The notes beneath the pieces are model-generated. The model did not search any database. It saw only the letters and a program-made list of their open reading frames with translations, and was not told the DNA's origin. Positions 10,201-19,666 of a stretch of DNA of 64,000 nt are shown one piece after another; within the stretch, counting starts at the first letter, position 1; every line of letters begins with the position of its first letter. The position numbers were made by a program, and so were the translations under genes. This DNA is from Schizochytrium sp. CCTCC M209059 (lineage: Eukaryota; Sar; Bigyra; Thraustochytrida; Thraustochytriidae): positions 221,214 to 285,213 of the forward strand of contig KN805372.1 of assembly GCA_000818945.1 (NCBI GenBank), given 5' to 3'.

Positions 10201-10648
10201 TGACGGCGTGGAAGCGGCTGAGCCAGGCCGTGACATTGTCAGCATGGAAATTGCCAAGCGTGGTTTTCGCGATGCCAAAAAGGTCGAGTTCCTCTTCGGC
10301 GATGGCTTTGCCACTCACAAAGAACACGATTGCGGGCAAAGAGACGATCGTTTGAGCGACAAAAAACCAGGCAAACCATTGAAGCATCAAAAAGTACAGC
10401 GTCACGCCCTCCCCGAGCGGAGCAAAGTCCATGGCAGTCGTGCGCCACACGGGCGCTCGCCCACTGCCGAAGACCGTTGCCTTTCCGTGTCGCTGCGCTT
10501 CTTCTCGCGAGGGACGCTGCCATTGTGTCGTCGTCGTTGTCGTCGTTGTCGTCTCTGCGCCGCGACCCGTGGTCCCCCATTCTGTAGCCTCTGGGGCGTT
10601 GACTTCAACTTCGCGGACTTCGCGCCGCACATCGTCAATGTCGTCCAT
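7238..10648 (-). CDS. Large OSCA/TMEM63 (CSC1)-like multipass channel
   Basis: The protein has 1136 residues. After a polar N-terminus with a Thr run, about ten hydrophobic segments can be seen (near residues 85-110, 175-200, 458-482, 690-710, 740-760, 795-825, 855-885 and 985-1015 among others). Between the second and third lies a large cytosolic region with an RRM-like start (ADYAVLVRGLPPDATEEEV), a coiled coil, and then YVIFNYQES and HVSPAPEPTNIKWEN. The last of these is the hallmark of the cytosolic domain of the OSCA/CSC1/TMEM63 calcium-permeable, osmosensitive channel family (PHM7_cyt, then the 7TM region). A Cys-rich stretch at about 540-690 looks extracytosolic and is an unusual insertion. 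The family call is moderately firm; ion selectivity cannot be read from sequence. The ATG at 10648 is the first in frame (MDDIDDVRREV). Confidence 0.72.
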   Translation of the reverse strand: MDDIDDVRREVREVEVNAPEATEWGTTGRGAETTTTTTTTTQWQRPSREEAQRHGKATVFGSGRAPVWRTTAMDFAPLGEGVTLYFLMLQWFAWFFVAQTIVSLPAIVFFVSGKAIAEEELDLFGIAKTTLGNFHADNVTAWLSRFHAVTEDDLTEELIEDLGAIPTQPYLKSYIISALDIVNTCLFLLFSLWLKARMQNVSRKADQRFVTTADYAVLVRGLPPDATEEEVRNHFDRLYHLKKMDWTWPGYLFGTLGRKEPRLPPETRPRGTKHKQALEVTEEHIEPIHDTSHIGDPAYQGSWVCEVTLARNQGEIIRAYFARRAAQMRMNEVRAALTKYSEKSKFANKARKRAAEDELRALEARVKTAQEQIAALRQEQGSRPCREAYVIFNYQESRKRCLEDYQTYSKWWHKLPTPLRFRNGKYAIHVSPAPEPTNIKWENQGVSTFESRARQLLVAVVVLAILMGGFTLVYWCQSRFRGLRASLPNADLCVLDVPAVLLGTYNLAKLNPDLQRKPDLDQFCAPSEVWLGYSGMPETEETIMEATSNASDPCATPCVSRPSHGADILCYTLSVEEGCPSTQDPLESANIDATCAQEHWENITSEYIEISSELIADPEALTRLVRAVESVHCCQSFQKSRTLRACYCAQRLHTVIQEVGIFRALGAIEAEDDNLCQEVASDMFLAQVMSASPAVVVICVNTLIRIAMSRITRLEHHATVTDQDMSIALKILAAQFITTAIVILVLNAARASSSIVEADVEASESTGSLGSRIFEAGDYEDFTRTWYAVVGHAIILAMALNIVSVQAFPIFLGYVMAPLRRLYYSTYALTQERLNWAFEGLKFRVTVRYAMLINTIWVTMLYSASMPLVLPCAAMFFTCTYWFDKYAILRYYRRPPAYDASFPLLVVRTLPVALLGHAGFSFWALANDDLVPSQRLTWTAIQQYIQENATGAQLEAWSAWSEWAQSIDRLGVLYKASHLAALPQFLLAIFILAYFGIYALLHTFYLLPRLRVLANFLWKTLKRCFPSRQKILVHPRGKQNIRSEISRMREFLPPFTGYFIREVPSAARLSALQRKMNWHLIHNEDTGTSFEYCTWPSDGAVAGCTHARGDIMKTWELVSTHAVHSYRLESNPFYKI

Positions 10649-12317
10649 GGCGCCTAGTTATTCGTTTGGTAGCTGCATTTAGTCCCATCTTTCGGCGCTC
10701 GCCATCCCCTCGATGTTTTTGCTCCTTCCTCATGTAGTTAGTATTCGTTCATATGAGCGTTACGTTTTGGCGGCTCGGACCCCGGTACCGCAAACCGGGC
10801 ACACCGTGGCCGACTCACCACCTCAGTCGAAAACCAAGGAAGAAATTGAGTTCCCGAACAATAAGCAGCGGGTCGGGGCCTCCCCCCGCCAGCTGCACAA
10901 AGGGAAGCTTGATCTCGACGTTTGGAATCCCGTAGGCGCGCGCCGATGAAGGGGTTCGAAATTGCTCGTTTTTTCGTTTTTTTTTTTCTTTCCAATGTTT
11001 TTTTTTTCACCTTTCTCTTGATATTGGCAGGCTTATGCAAGTATAGCAAAGGAACCGAGTGATCGATGGATCATACTCAGTTCCATTATCAGAGTGAGCA
11101 CAGTTTTCTCGAAAGGAGATCTGTGCATGCCAAAGCAGCGTTCAGTCTTGCAGTGCTCAGGAGGAGCAGCCGCAGCCGCCGCTGGCAAGTGACTCTTGCA
11201 ACAAACGCTCTCCGTTCGCGTATGACAAAAAGGAGAATTTCATGAGTCTCGCCTCCAAGTTGACCACGAAAAGGCAGATTCTGAGAGCGATGCACATTGG
11301 TCTCGCCCCTTCTCCCCCCCCCTCCTCAAAAAGCCCTGCTTTTCATCCATCACAGCAGCCCAGCGAACCTTTCCCCGCCTACACCTGCATTCGCGTCTCT
11401 TTCTGCAGCCTCGCCTCTCCTTCCCATCCTTCCCATCCGCACTTCTCCCTATCCACGCAAAACCCCACCCGCCTCGAGCCCAGGCCCGCCCCGCGCTGCA
11501 GCTCGCCGTCGCCGTCGCCGGCCCCGCCCCGCCCGTCCTCTTCGAGCGCGCTCTCCCCCTCCTTAAAACCTCTTAAAACCTCCGCGCCCGTGGCCCTCTT
11601 CGTCTCCCGCCCCTCCCACTGTGGTGAGCTTCACTTCGCCTGTGCAAAGAGAGGGAGGGGGGGCGCAGGGCGGGCGTCCCTCTTCCTTCCCTGACCTGAC
11701 TCCTTTGCGCGACAGTGGCGGCGGCAGAGCCCAAGTCGAAACAGCGGCCGCGGCAAGTTGCGGCTCCCCGGCGCTCGACTTGCGCGCAACTGGGCCCGAG
11801 GGAGGCGGAGGCGGAGGCGGAGGCGGAGCGCGGCTTCGTGCAACCGACTGGCAGGTTTAGGGCCCGGCGGAGACCGCGACGACTCCGCAGCGGCAGCCAT
11901 ATACACATATATACATATTATATAGCTAGCTAGCTAGCTAGCTGGCTGCAGGAGACGCAGAGGCAGACCTCCTATCGGATCGATCTGACGCCGCGCCCAG
12001 GCCGTCTCGCCTCGAGTCGCGCGAGCGCGGTCGTCCTGCGTCCGCGCCCGCGCTTGCGCCTGCGCTCGCGCCCGCGAGCCCGTGCTGGGGGCGGGAGGAG
12101 GCGGGAGGAGGCGGAGGAGCGGCAAAGAGCACGGGGGGAGACACGGTACGGGTCGAGGTTTTGCATCAAAAGGCCATCAGAGGCCCACGGAGTTCAGGCA
12201 GACAGGTACGCAGGGCAAGGCGAGGCAAGGGAAGACAAGGCAAGGCAAGCTTGCAGCCAAGCAAGCAAGTCACGAAGCAAGCAAGGCCCCGGCGAGACTA
12301 CGAATAGCCAAGCCAAG
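10649..12317. other. Divergent intergenic region, low complexity
   Basis: This 1669-bp region separates the channel gene (-) from the DUF2254 gene (+) and must carry both promoters. It contains C-rich tracts (11300-11600), GGCGGA repeats (11805-11830), TAGC repeats (11926-11945) and AAGG/AAGC repeats (12215-12290) just before the start codon. The open frames are compositional. I found no RNA gene by eye. Confidence 0.5.
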
Positions 12318-13997
12318 ATGGGGTCTGGCGCGCTGGCGAAATGGAGGCCGCAGCTGTCGAACATCCTGCATAGCCTGATGACGACGTTCTACTTGCTCCC
12401 GCTCATCTCCATGGTGCTCAACGCCGCACTGGCCGCACTCATGTGCTACGCGTCCATCTTTATTGATCCGGACACTGCGTTCAAGCTGAGCCCGCAAGAT
12501 TGTCATGCGTGCGTGCTCATCTGGAATGGAAGCGCGTCGGACGCAAATGACCTCTTGGCGATGGTGTCTGGTGCCTGCATCAGCATCGCGACCTTGACGT
12601 TCTCGCTCAGTGTCGTGGCGCTCAACATGGCATCGACGAACTTCTCGCCGCGTCTGCTCGACAACTTTCTCAAAGATCCGATTTCTAAGCTATCCTTTGC
12701 TGTGACGCTGTCGACCTGGTGCTACTGCTTTGTCACGCGCGCCAACACCATCCAAGAATCGGATCATTCCGAGGAGTTTGTTCCCATTATTGCGATGAAT
12801 GTTCTCGGCTTGCACGTGGCAGCAGTCATGTGCACCTTCGTTTACTTTATCCAGTACTTCGTTAACAGTTTGCGCCTCGAAAGCATCCTCGTCAAAGCCT
12901 CTGCGTCCGCCTGGAATGCCGTTCTGCGGCTGCGAATTCTCGAGGAGTCGGACGAGGAAATGGAACTCCCACACGTCCCTCCCGGCGCACATCGCGCGCT
13001 CGCAGACAGTAGCGGCTACGTGACTGCATTTTGTCTCGATAAAATTTTGAACCGCGCTCTGGAACTTGACGTAATCATTCGCTACTCCTGTCACAACGGA
13101 GAGTTCGTCACAGAAGGGACACTGATTGCCTGGGTTTGGCCCCGCGATGGAGACTCCGAGGCTCTCGAAAAGCGCATTAATGACTCGCACCCCAAGGAGA
13201 GCAAAAAGTCGCCCTTTGAAGGTAGCATGAAAACCCATGTTGCCGACTCCCAACGCGCAGGAGACGCCAAGAACCATATTGCGCGTGTGCTGTGGAAGCT
13301 CGCAAATGACGGGGTCGTGCTATCGGCATCGAGGGCACGCGAAAACGACGTTTCTCTCGGCGTACAGCAATTGGCCGATATTGCAACACGCGCGCTGTCT
13401 CCGGGAGTCAACGATCCTCAGACCGCAATCCAGGCGATTGACTCGCTAAGCGTCGTGTTCAGCCGTCTCACGATTTCTGCATTCTCGAGAAATGTTGCTA
13501 AAGACGATAAAGGTCGCGTGCGGCTTGTTGGGCCTGTGCGCGGATTTCCTTATCTGCTTTCGATCTCGATGGAGTCGATTCGCTGCTATGGAAGTAGCGA
13601 CGCCTGCGTCGTACGTCGTGCCATGTACTTTCTTGGCGATATCGGCGCCATTGCGGCACGCGTCCGCCGCCAAAACCGCGCAAACGTCATCAAAGAGCAT
13701 CTTGCGCAGTGGGAACTTCGTGCTCAGGATACATTTGGCACGAGCAGTGTTGAGTACAGCACCATTTACGAAGTCTACGAACATGCGCTGCACCTCATCG
13801 AAACAGCGACTTCGGCCCGCGTACCCGAAGATGAGGACCCAAAACATCACAATGACGAGGTTCTCGAGGGCCAGGAGGAGGAAGACGAAGAGAACGGAAA
13901 CGAAAGGCCGCAGGTATACGACATTGTTCCCCCGAGCGCTCCTGAGCCTGTCGCTGCCATCGTTGACGGCATTTCCAATCTCACCACCCTTGTCTAG
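12318..13997 (+). CDS. DUF2254-family integral membrane protein
   Basis: The protein has 559 residues and starts at an ATG in good context (gccaagATGg). Four transmembrane segments occupy the first 190 residues, including ISIATLTFSLSVVALNMAS followed by SPRLLDNFLKD, the signature of bacterial DUF2254 proteins. The soluble C-terminal half keeps the family landmarks: SSGYVTAFCLDKIL, VTEGTLIAWVWP and LGVQQLADIATRALSPGVNDPQTAIQ. The molecular role of the family is unknown. The tail beyond about residue 520 is an acidic eukaryote-style extension. The family is mainly bacterial, so an old horizontal acquisition is possible, but codon use looks like that of the neighbours. A 249-bp convergent spacer separates it from PRP19. 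Confidence 0.88.
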   Translation: MGSGALAKWRPQLSNILHSLMTTFYLLPLISMVLNAALAALMCYASIFIDPDTAFKLSPQDCHACVLIWNGSASDANDLLAMVSGACISIATLTFSLSVVALNMASTNFSPRLLDNFLKDPISKLSFAVTLSTWCYCFVTRANTIQESDHSEEFVPIIAMNVLGLHVAAVMCTFVYFIQYFVNSLRLESILVKASASAWNAVLRLRILEESDEEMELPHVPPGAHRALADSSGYVTAFCLDKILNRALELDVIIRYSCHNGEFVTEGTLIAWVWPRDGDSEALEKRINDSHPKESKKSPFEGSMKTHVADSQRAGDAKNHIARVLWKLANDGVVLSASRARENDVSLGVQQLADIATRALSPGVNDPQTAIQAIDSLSVVFSRLTISAFSRNVAKDDKGRVRLVGPVRGFPYLLSISMESIRCYGSSDACVVRRAMYFLGDIGAIAARVRRQNRANVIKEHLAQWELRAQDTFGTSSVEYSTIYEVYEHALHLIETATSARVPEDEDPKHHNDEVLEGQEEEDEENGNERPQVYDIVPPSAPEPVAAIVDGISNLTTLV

Positions 13998-14246
13998 AAT
14001 CTTAGAATTTTATGTAAGTACAGCCCTCTTTGTTCATCCTTGGTGTGGTCTCTTTTCATCCCGCTTCTACCTTCTTTTTTTTTTTTAATCGACTCGGAGA
14101 AAAGTTTGCTTTGCAGGAAGTTTCAGAAAAAAGTAATTTGTCGATTTTTACGAAAGTGGGGAATAAAAGCATGATATAGTGATGAAGATCATTCATCACC
14201 AAAGGTTCACAAGCTGCGCGCTCAAAAGACAATTGTGTAAAAGTAC

Positions 14247-15764
14247 TCAAGCTTGTGCAGCGTATTCGTTGAGCGTGCGGTCCAAAGAGGAAACCCAGAG
14301 CGAACGTGCATTTGCCGAGAAGACAAGACCCGAAATAGGCATTTTATGGTCGTAGAGCTGGACAACAGGCGCCCAGGGGTCCTTCTTCTTCTTCTTGGGC
14401 GGCTTACCCAAAATCGTGACGGCGCCGCTCTCCTCGCCAACAGCAAGGTAGCTCCCTGACGCGTCAAAAGCGATGGCCGCGGGGGTAGACTCGAACCTCT
14501 GCGAGCTAGTCTCTTGTACGGTTCGCAAATCCCAAATGCGCACCTGGCCATCCTCACCGGCCGAGGCAAGAAGGTAGCCATTTTCGGAAAAGGCGATACG
14601 CTTCACGACGTCGCCGTGATCCATGGGCTCCACAATGGGCCCCTTGCTAGGATCGGAAATGGCGTTATATACTGAAATCTTGCCAGCCGCTCCTGCCACG
14701 GCAAAAAGGCGACCGTCCGGGTGCCACTGCGCGCAGTAGAGGTTCTCGTCCTCAGCATTCTTGAGCTCAGCATTTCCGCTCTCCAGGCTCGTCACCGTCC
14801 AAAAGCTATCACTACCCACCGTCAGGAGCACCTTGTTGCTCGGGTGAAGACGCGCGCACTCGACGCCCTTTGCGTGGAGCTTGAGCGTGTTCTTGAGCTC
14901 AAAGGAAGTCGGTTCGGAGATATCGCCAGTGTACACGTGGACGTTCTTGTCCGTCGACGCAGACACGATGACCCCGGCAGCAGTGTTCATGCACACATCA
15001 TTCACGCGGCCCTTGTGGCGGCCCGGGGTCGCAAGGATCTGGCCCTCACGCGCGTCAATGAGCTTGATTTCGCCATCCATGCCGCCCGAAGCAACAATGT
15101 TTGTGGGCTGCACGCCCCGTTTGATACTAAACTCATCAACGGCGACGCAGGTAACACCAGGTTTGCTCGCCTTGTGCGGGTTGAGCGATCGCTGCTTAGC
15201 CCATGAGCCACCGTCCTTTTTAAGGTCGGCGAGGTTGCCATCGCCTGGCTTGGGCGGTTTCCACGCGGTGCGAATGTTTTGCAGCTCATCGGCGGTGGCA
15301 CGAATTAGCGCCCCAAGCCTGCCGTTCTCGTTGTCCGTATCCATGGCAGCGGCACCGCCCGCGCGTTGGAGGTCCTCCTTGAGCTGCTTGTTCTCCGACA
15401 TGAGACGTGCAATTACGGCGCCCGCGGCCTCGCGCTCATAGAGAGCAGTCGCAAGATCCTTGCGCGTCTCGAGGAGCTCCTTGCGAAGGTTAACTTGCTC
15501 CAAGAGTAGGCTATCCCACTCGCTTTGAAGCGTCGACAGAATGGTCGGAAATGAGCTGCTCTGCGGTGGTCGCGGCATCGTCACTTGGCTTGTCTTGACC
15601 TTGTACAGGTCCTTTTCCGGGTCGAGCTCCACGCCAGTCACGGGGCATTTGCCGCCCTCGGCCTCGAGCGCCTTGTGCAGGAGGCGCTCCTCGTAGATGA
15701 GCCCTGTCTTGGGCGCGAAGACGGGCTCCGACACCACATTCCCGGAGATGGCGCAGAAGGACAT
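14247..15764 (-). CDS. PRP19: Pre-mRNA-processing factor 19, U-box E3 ubiquitin ligase
   Basis: The protein has 505 residues, nearly the length of human PRPF19 (504). The N-terminal U-box (MSFCAISGNVVSEPVFAPKTG, then CPVTGVELDPEKDLY) is followed by the Prp19 tetramerisation coiled coil (about residues 65-140) and a C-terminal seven-bladed WD40 propeller (about 215-505) with blades such as DEFSIKRGVQPTNIVASGGMDG and LASAGEDGQVRIWD. PRP19 is the core of the NTC/Prp19 complex, which activates the spliceosome and ubiquitylates PRP3. The ATG at 15764 is exactly where family members begin; the 60 upstream in-frame residues are a GC-rich leader artefact. The upstream region is shared divergently with the potassium channel gene. 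Confidence 0.96.
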   Translation of the reverse strand: MSFCAISGNVVSEPVFAPKTGLIYEERLLHKALEAEGGKCPVTGVELDPEKDLYKVKTSQVTMPRPPQSSSFPTILSTLQSEWDSLLLEQVNLRKELLETRKDLATALYEREAAGAVIARLMSENKQLKEDLQRAGGAAAMDTDNENGRLGALIRATADELQNIRTAWKPPKPGDGNLADLKKDGGSWAKQRSLNPHKASKPGVTCVAVDEFSIKRGVQPTNIVASGGMDGEIKLIDAREGQILATPGRHKGRVNDVCMNTAAGVIVSASTDKNVHVYTGDISEPTSFELKNTLKLHAKGVECARLHPSNKVLLTVGSDSFWTVTSLESGNAELKNAEDENLYCAQWHPDGRLFAVAGAAGKISVYNAISDPSKGPIVEPMDHGDVVKRIAFSENGYLLASAGEDGQVRIWDLRTVQETSSQRFESTPAAIAFDASGSYLAVGEESGAVTILGKPPKKKKKDPWAPVVQLYDHKMPISGLVFSANARSLWVSSLDRTLNEYAAQA

Positions 15765-16535
15765 CGCGCCGACCGCTCCCCGATCGTCCTCCGTCCGCGT
15801 CCCTCTCCGCGCGCGCGAGCAGCGCCGCTCACACGTACAGGCCCCGCACGCGGCACGGGGTCGAGCTCGCCCGCCGGCACGGGCCCCTCCCTCCCTCCCT
15901 GGGTCTGTATTACGTGCACGCGAGACGATCAATCGATCAATCAATTAATCGATCAATCAATCAGTCAATCAGTCAATCAATCATTCCATCGAGGCGATTG
16001 ATTGCACAGCTGCGCGTGCGTGCCCCGCGTTCCCATAAGAAAGACGAGGATATCCTCGGTCTAAGATATCCGTTGGCGGCGTCGCGGCACGTGCGGCAGC
16101 GGCGGCGTAGGCGGCGGCGGGGTGCCGGCGTAGAAAGCGAGTGAAGGGGAGGGACGCCAGCGAGCCAGATCTGCTGACTGCGTACGAGATTGCTAGGTGT
16201 TTCATTAAAGACGCCTCGAAAGGACGGCCGTCGGGCTGGTTGTCATCGCACGAGGTCAGTCAGTGTTGGTGCTGAGCTCAACGTGGCTGAGCAAAGCGTA
16301 GTCCACGAAACGCCCCTATTCATCCATGTCTCACGCACAATACTATCTCTTTCACGTCGTGTAGGCGAAATAAAAAGACACGCGAAATATTCGCAAGAAA
16401 ACCAGCACCAAAAGGGATTCTTCCTTTTATCGGGGAGAGACACGACACTTGTTCACGTCCTCGCACAACACTCTGTAGGCAAAAAGGCAGTCAGAGAGTT
16501 CCCCCACAACATTTTCTCCATCAATAAAGCAAGCA
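15765..16535. other. Divergent upstream region with ATCA repeats
   Basis: This 771-bp region lies between PRP19 (-) and the potassium channel (+). It contains an ATCA/ATCG tetranucleotide array at about 15929-15990. A short AAGC run directly precedes the channel start codon. I see no gene in it. Confidence 0.5.
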
Positions 16536-18374
16536 ATGCCACCCCTTGTTGACCGAAATCGTCAGTCAACGCGGGTTCGCGTACGATTGCGACAGCGACT
16601 CGAGGAGGATGCTTGGGTACGCGGCAGCATTGCTTTGAAGCAGGCTCCAATCGATATTGATCGGACGCTCGCGCACATTGACCAGCACACGAAGAGCGCC
16701 TTTTCTCGCCTTTTTGCAAGGGCTGATCATGACAAAACAGGTTCCGTCACGGTTGAGGAAATCTTCAGTCTTAGGCAAGTTTTGGGCATCGAAACGGAGT
16801 CAATCATCGAAATGGAAGATTGGGTCGCCCTTGTGGACGTCGAGCGCGATGGTGAGATCCAAGAAAAGGAGTTCGTCGTCTTTATGCACCTCGCGCGTCA
16901 AGGAGGGTCGCTCGAAAATGTATTTTTCCACAAAAATCGTGGCCCTCGCCGCAAGCTCAAGCTCTCCTGCGCACAGACGCGCGAAGTTCTTATTGCTACG
17001 CTTGAAGACCCCGGGTCTTCGCCAGCAGCGGGTGCGCTAAGTGTGGCTAACATTCTACTTGTCCTCGCATCGGTCACGAGCTATTGCATGGAGACCGTTC
17101 CCCATGTTGCGACGTGGGATGGAGCGCAACGTGCGTTTCGTGTTGTGGAGCTCGTATCTGTGTCCTGCTTTACGGTGGAGCTTCTCTTGCGATTTCTCTG
17201 CTCACGCGAGCGACTTCGTTTTATGAGAACGCCGCTCAATATTATTGATCTAGCCGCCATTCTTCCATTCTATCTCGACCTCTTCCTTGCAGATCGCATC
17301 GGAAGTCCGCAAGCCTTACGCGTTGCGCGCCTTATGCGTGTTGCGCGTGTTTTTAAGCTCTCGCGTTACATGGGATGGATGAGACTGTACGTGAACGCCT
17401 TTACCAACGCAATCTTCCCACTAAGTCTCGGATTTTTGGCAGCCTGCGTTCACGTAATCATTATTGCGGGCCTCATCTTTTTCGCAGAGAGAGGAGTCTT
17501 TGATGGCACGGCTTATGTCGATGCGCAAGGTGTGCGCCGCGATTTTCAAAGTCTCTTTGATGGCATGTATTGGTCAGTCATTACCATGACGACCGTTGGC
17601 TATGGCGATGTTTCGCCTGAGTCGACCCTGGGACGGATCGTCGGCGTTGCGGCGCTTATTATTGGAGTTCTTATTCTTGCACTCCCGGTCTCCATTTTCA
17701 CCACGCACTTTGAGGTTGAGTACGTCGAGCTCGTAAAGCTCCGCCAACGTCACCAGCAACGTGCGCGCGAGAAACAGCGAAAGCGTGCGCTCCCAGCTCT
17801 GTCTACGATGCCTAGTGAAGGGTTTCTTGGCATAAGAGTCCAGAACAGTGCAAGAGTCGTCATCAAGGGAAGTGCGCCCAAGACAGACCAAGCCGAAGAC
17901 TTTTCCTCTCTTAAAGCATTGATGCGTGAAGACCTCAAGCCTGCCAACGCCCTTGCGGAAGGACTTCGTGCTTTGGACGAACAAGGCATTTCAAGTCTTC
18001 GGGAGCGCAGCCGACTTCGCGAGGCGATCTTACAACGTCAATTGCAGCGTGTTATTGACTCTCGTCGCGAGAAACTATGGCATGATGTGCGAATGCTCGA
18101 GCGCAAGTTCAGGGAAGAGCTTGTTTCCGGGATGCTCGGACGCTACAGTTCCTGGTTCGTGCGCTCCGACGAGGAGCTCGAGGCAGATATCCTGCAGGCA
18201 GTTTTGCGCATTCAGCGCGTTGTTCGGGGCGGTCTTGCGCGGCTTGTATACTCGAGCAAGCTTGTTGCCTTCAAGGAGCAGGCTCATCGACATCTTCAGC
18301 AAGATATGAAGTCGAGCGAGCCGCGCGTTCCTGCCAAGACCGCCGAGGGTGGTATGCGTGCACCTCAAATGTAA
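16536..18374 (+). CDS. Voltage-gated potassium channel with N-terminal EF-hands and C-terminal IQ motif
   Basis: The protein has 612 residues. Two EF-hands (ADHDKTGSVTVEEI near residue 62 and VDVERDGEIQEKEF near 98) replace the T1 domain of animal Kv channels. S1-S6 follow: S1 about 167-190, S4 about 258-280 with a basic residue at every third position (RVARLMRVARVFKLSR), pore filter TVGYGD at about 351-356, and S6 with an LPVS hinge. The filter is potassium-selective and S4 is fully charged, so a working voltage-gated channel is expected at the plasma membrane or an internal membrane. Near 554-574, IQRVVRGGLARLVY is an IQ calmodulin-binding motif. Calcium control at both ends is therefore inferred. 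The gene is intronless and uses the first ATG in frame. Confidence 0.92.
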   Translation: MPPLVDRNRQSTRVRVRLRQRLEEDAWVRGSIALKQAPIDIDRTLAHIDQHTKSAFSRLFARADHDKTGSVTVEEIFSLRQVLGIETESIIEMEDWVALVDVERDGEIQEKEFVVFMHLARQGGSLENVFFHKNRGPRRKLKLSCAQTREVLIATLEDPGSSPAAGALSVANILLVLASVTSYCMETVPHVATWDGAQRAFRVVELVSVSCFTVELLLRFLCSRERLRFMRTPLNIIDLAAILPFYLDLFLADRIGSPQALRVARLMRVARVFKLSRYMGWMRLYVNAFTNAIFPLSLGFLAACVHVIIIAGLIFFAERGVFDGTAYVDAQGVRRDFQSLFDGMYWSVITMTTVGYGDVSPESTLGRIVGVAALIIGVLILALPVSIFTTHFEVEYVELVKLRQRHQQRAREKQRKRALPALSTMPSEGFLGIRVQNSARVVIKGSAPKTDQAEDFSSLKALMREDLKPANALAEGLRALDEQGISSLRERSRLREAILQRQLQRVIDSRREKLWHDVRMLERKFREELVSGMLGRYSSWFVRSDEELEADILQAVLRIQRVVRGGLARLVYSSKLVAFKEQAHRHLQQDMKSSEPRVPAKTAEGGMRAPQM

Positions 18375-18664
18375 AATTATCCTTTCTCACACCAGTAAAA
18401 GAAGAGAAAGAGTTCTCCCCATGAAGGTAATGAAATGATCGCTTCTGCTTGTCGCAGTATCGCTTCATTCTATATCACAAATACATCGTTCGTTCGTTCG
18501 CTCGCTCGCTCGCTCGTTCGTTGGAATTAGGCGCTGCTTCTCGTGTTTGCGTGTAGTATAACCAAGATGTCTTCGCAGCTTGCCTGCATTATCTTTCTTT
18601 GCCTTGCTCACTGCCAATCTTTTCGAACTTTTTTACTAGTCGCTCTTTTTTTGGCATCTCTGCA
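18375..18664. other. Spacer with TTCG/CTCG repeats
   Basis: This spacer lies between the potassium channel and the HIT gene. A TTCG/CTCG tetranucleotide run is at about 18487-18523. I see no gene in it. Confidence 0.5.
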
Positions 18665-19342
18665 ATGGCAAGCGAACTCGCAACAACAAAGGTTCCAGTG
18701 TCGCGAGCACACGACGAAAGGATGGCGGAGACGTCGAGCAGCGGCACGCGGTCAGAGGAGACGCGCGAGCGCGATCGCTGGCGCACGCTCTTCCTGGCAC
18801 TGGCCACGTGTAGGATATTCCGACCGCCCCCGTATGAGGCGCTCTTCGGTGGCGCCGCGACAACAGAGCGGTCTGCGCTCTTCAAGGCCGATGAGAAGCG
18901 GGAGAGCTCGCCAGACTGCCTTTTCCGACGTCTGGTAGAGACACCCGTCGCAGAATGGAGCGAGGGCCAAGAGCGCGTGGTACTTCAAACCGATAAGCTG
19001 GTGGTTATCCAAGACAAGTTTCCTGCGGTGGAACACCACCTTCTTGTGCTCCCGCGAACGCCCATCGCAAACGTCAAGTCGCTTGAATACACGAAGCATG
19101 ACGCTGACTTGATGGAGGAAATGCTCGATGCGGGTCGCGAAGCGCTGCGTGCTGTCGGCGCCCCGGGAGACGAGTCGAGCTGGCGCTTCGGCTTTCACAT
19201 TCCTCCATACAACTCGATTGAACATCTGCACATGCACTGTCTCGCAGGCAAGTCAAGCTTTCGTGGCAAGGTCAAATTTGGGATCCCTTTCTTTTTTGCC
19301 GACGGAAGCGCTGTGCTCAAGGAACTCCGCTCGCGCATATAA
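18665..19342 (+). CDS. HINT3: HINT3-like histidine-triad nucleotide-binding protein
   Basis: The protein has 225 residues. The histidine-triad active site is HLHMHCL near residue 186, preceded by GFHIPPYNSIEHL, which closely follows the GFHMPPFCSISHLHLH region of animal HINT3. The upstream block DKLVVIQDKFPAVEHHLLVLPR is the usual HIT strand pair. HIT proteins of this branch hydrolyse phosphoramidates such as aminoacyl-adenylates. The ATG at 18665 (MASELATTK) has G at -3 and +4; the frame extends further upstream only to a TTG. About 70 N-terminal residues before the HIT fold are unconserved. The gene lies 290 bp after the potassium channel and converges on LARP4. Confidence 0.85.
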   Translation: MASELATTKVPVSRAHDERMAETSSSGTRSEETRERDRWRTLFLALATCRIFRPPPYEALFGGAATTERSALFKADEKRESSPDCLFRRLVETPVAEWSEGQERVVLQTDKLVVIQDKFPAVEHHLLVLPRTPIANVKSLEYTKHDADLMEEMLDAGREALRAVGAPGDESSWRFGFHIPPYNSIEHLHMHCLAGKSSFRGKVKFGIPFFFADGSAVLKELRSRI

Positions 19343-19666
19343 ATGGACGGAAGGATGTGCTTGCTAATTACCACCCCGTCTATGTATAGAAAGAGAGTCA
19401 TATCTCGCGTGAAGGCACCATGCTTGAGAGATTCATATGGCATGGCAAATAGTAATAATTGCTGCTGTTCAACAAAGACTGATGCCCGGGCTTTTCATAA
19501 AAGATCCTATCTGCTCATTCGCGCGCAGACGCGCTCATTCATTCACTCATGCTTACTTGCTTGCTCGCCTGTCGACTGTCAGCTTGTCTGCATACATCGC
19601 GTGACAGCAGCACGCCCATAAAGTTGGTGAGCCAAAAGGAAGAGAGACTCGGACAAAATTGGGTAC
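19343..19666. other. Convergent 3' spacer
   Basis: This 324-bp spacer lies between the HIT gene (+) and LARP4 (-). It is AT-richer than its flanks and presumably holds both 3' untranslated regions. I see nothing else in it. Confidence 0.5.

Noticed and set aside
10963..10975. ggttcgaaa resembling a tRNA B box
   Set aside because: The following bases do not match the B-box consensus and no acceptor-stem pairing or A box could be found around it.
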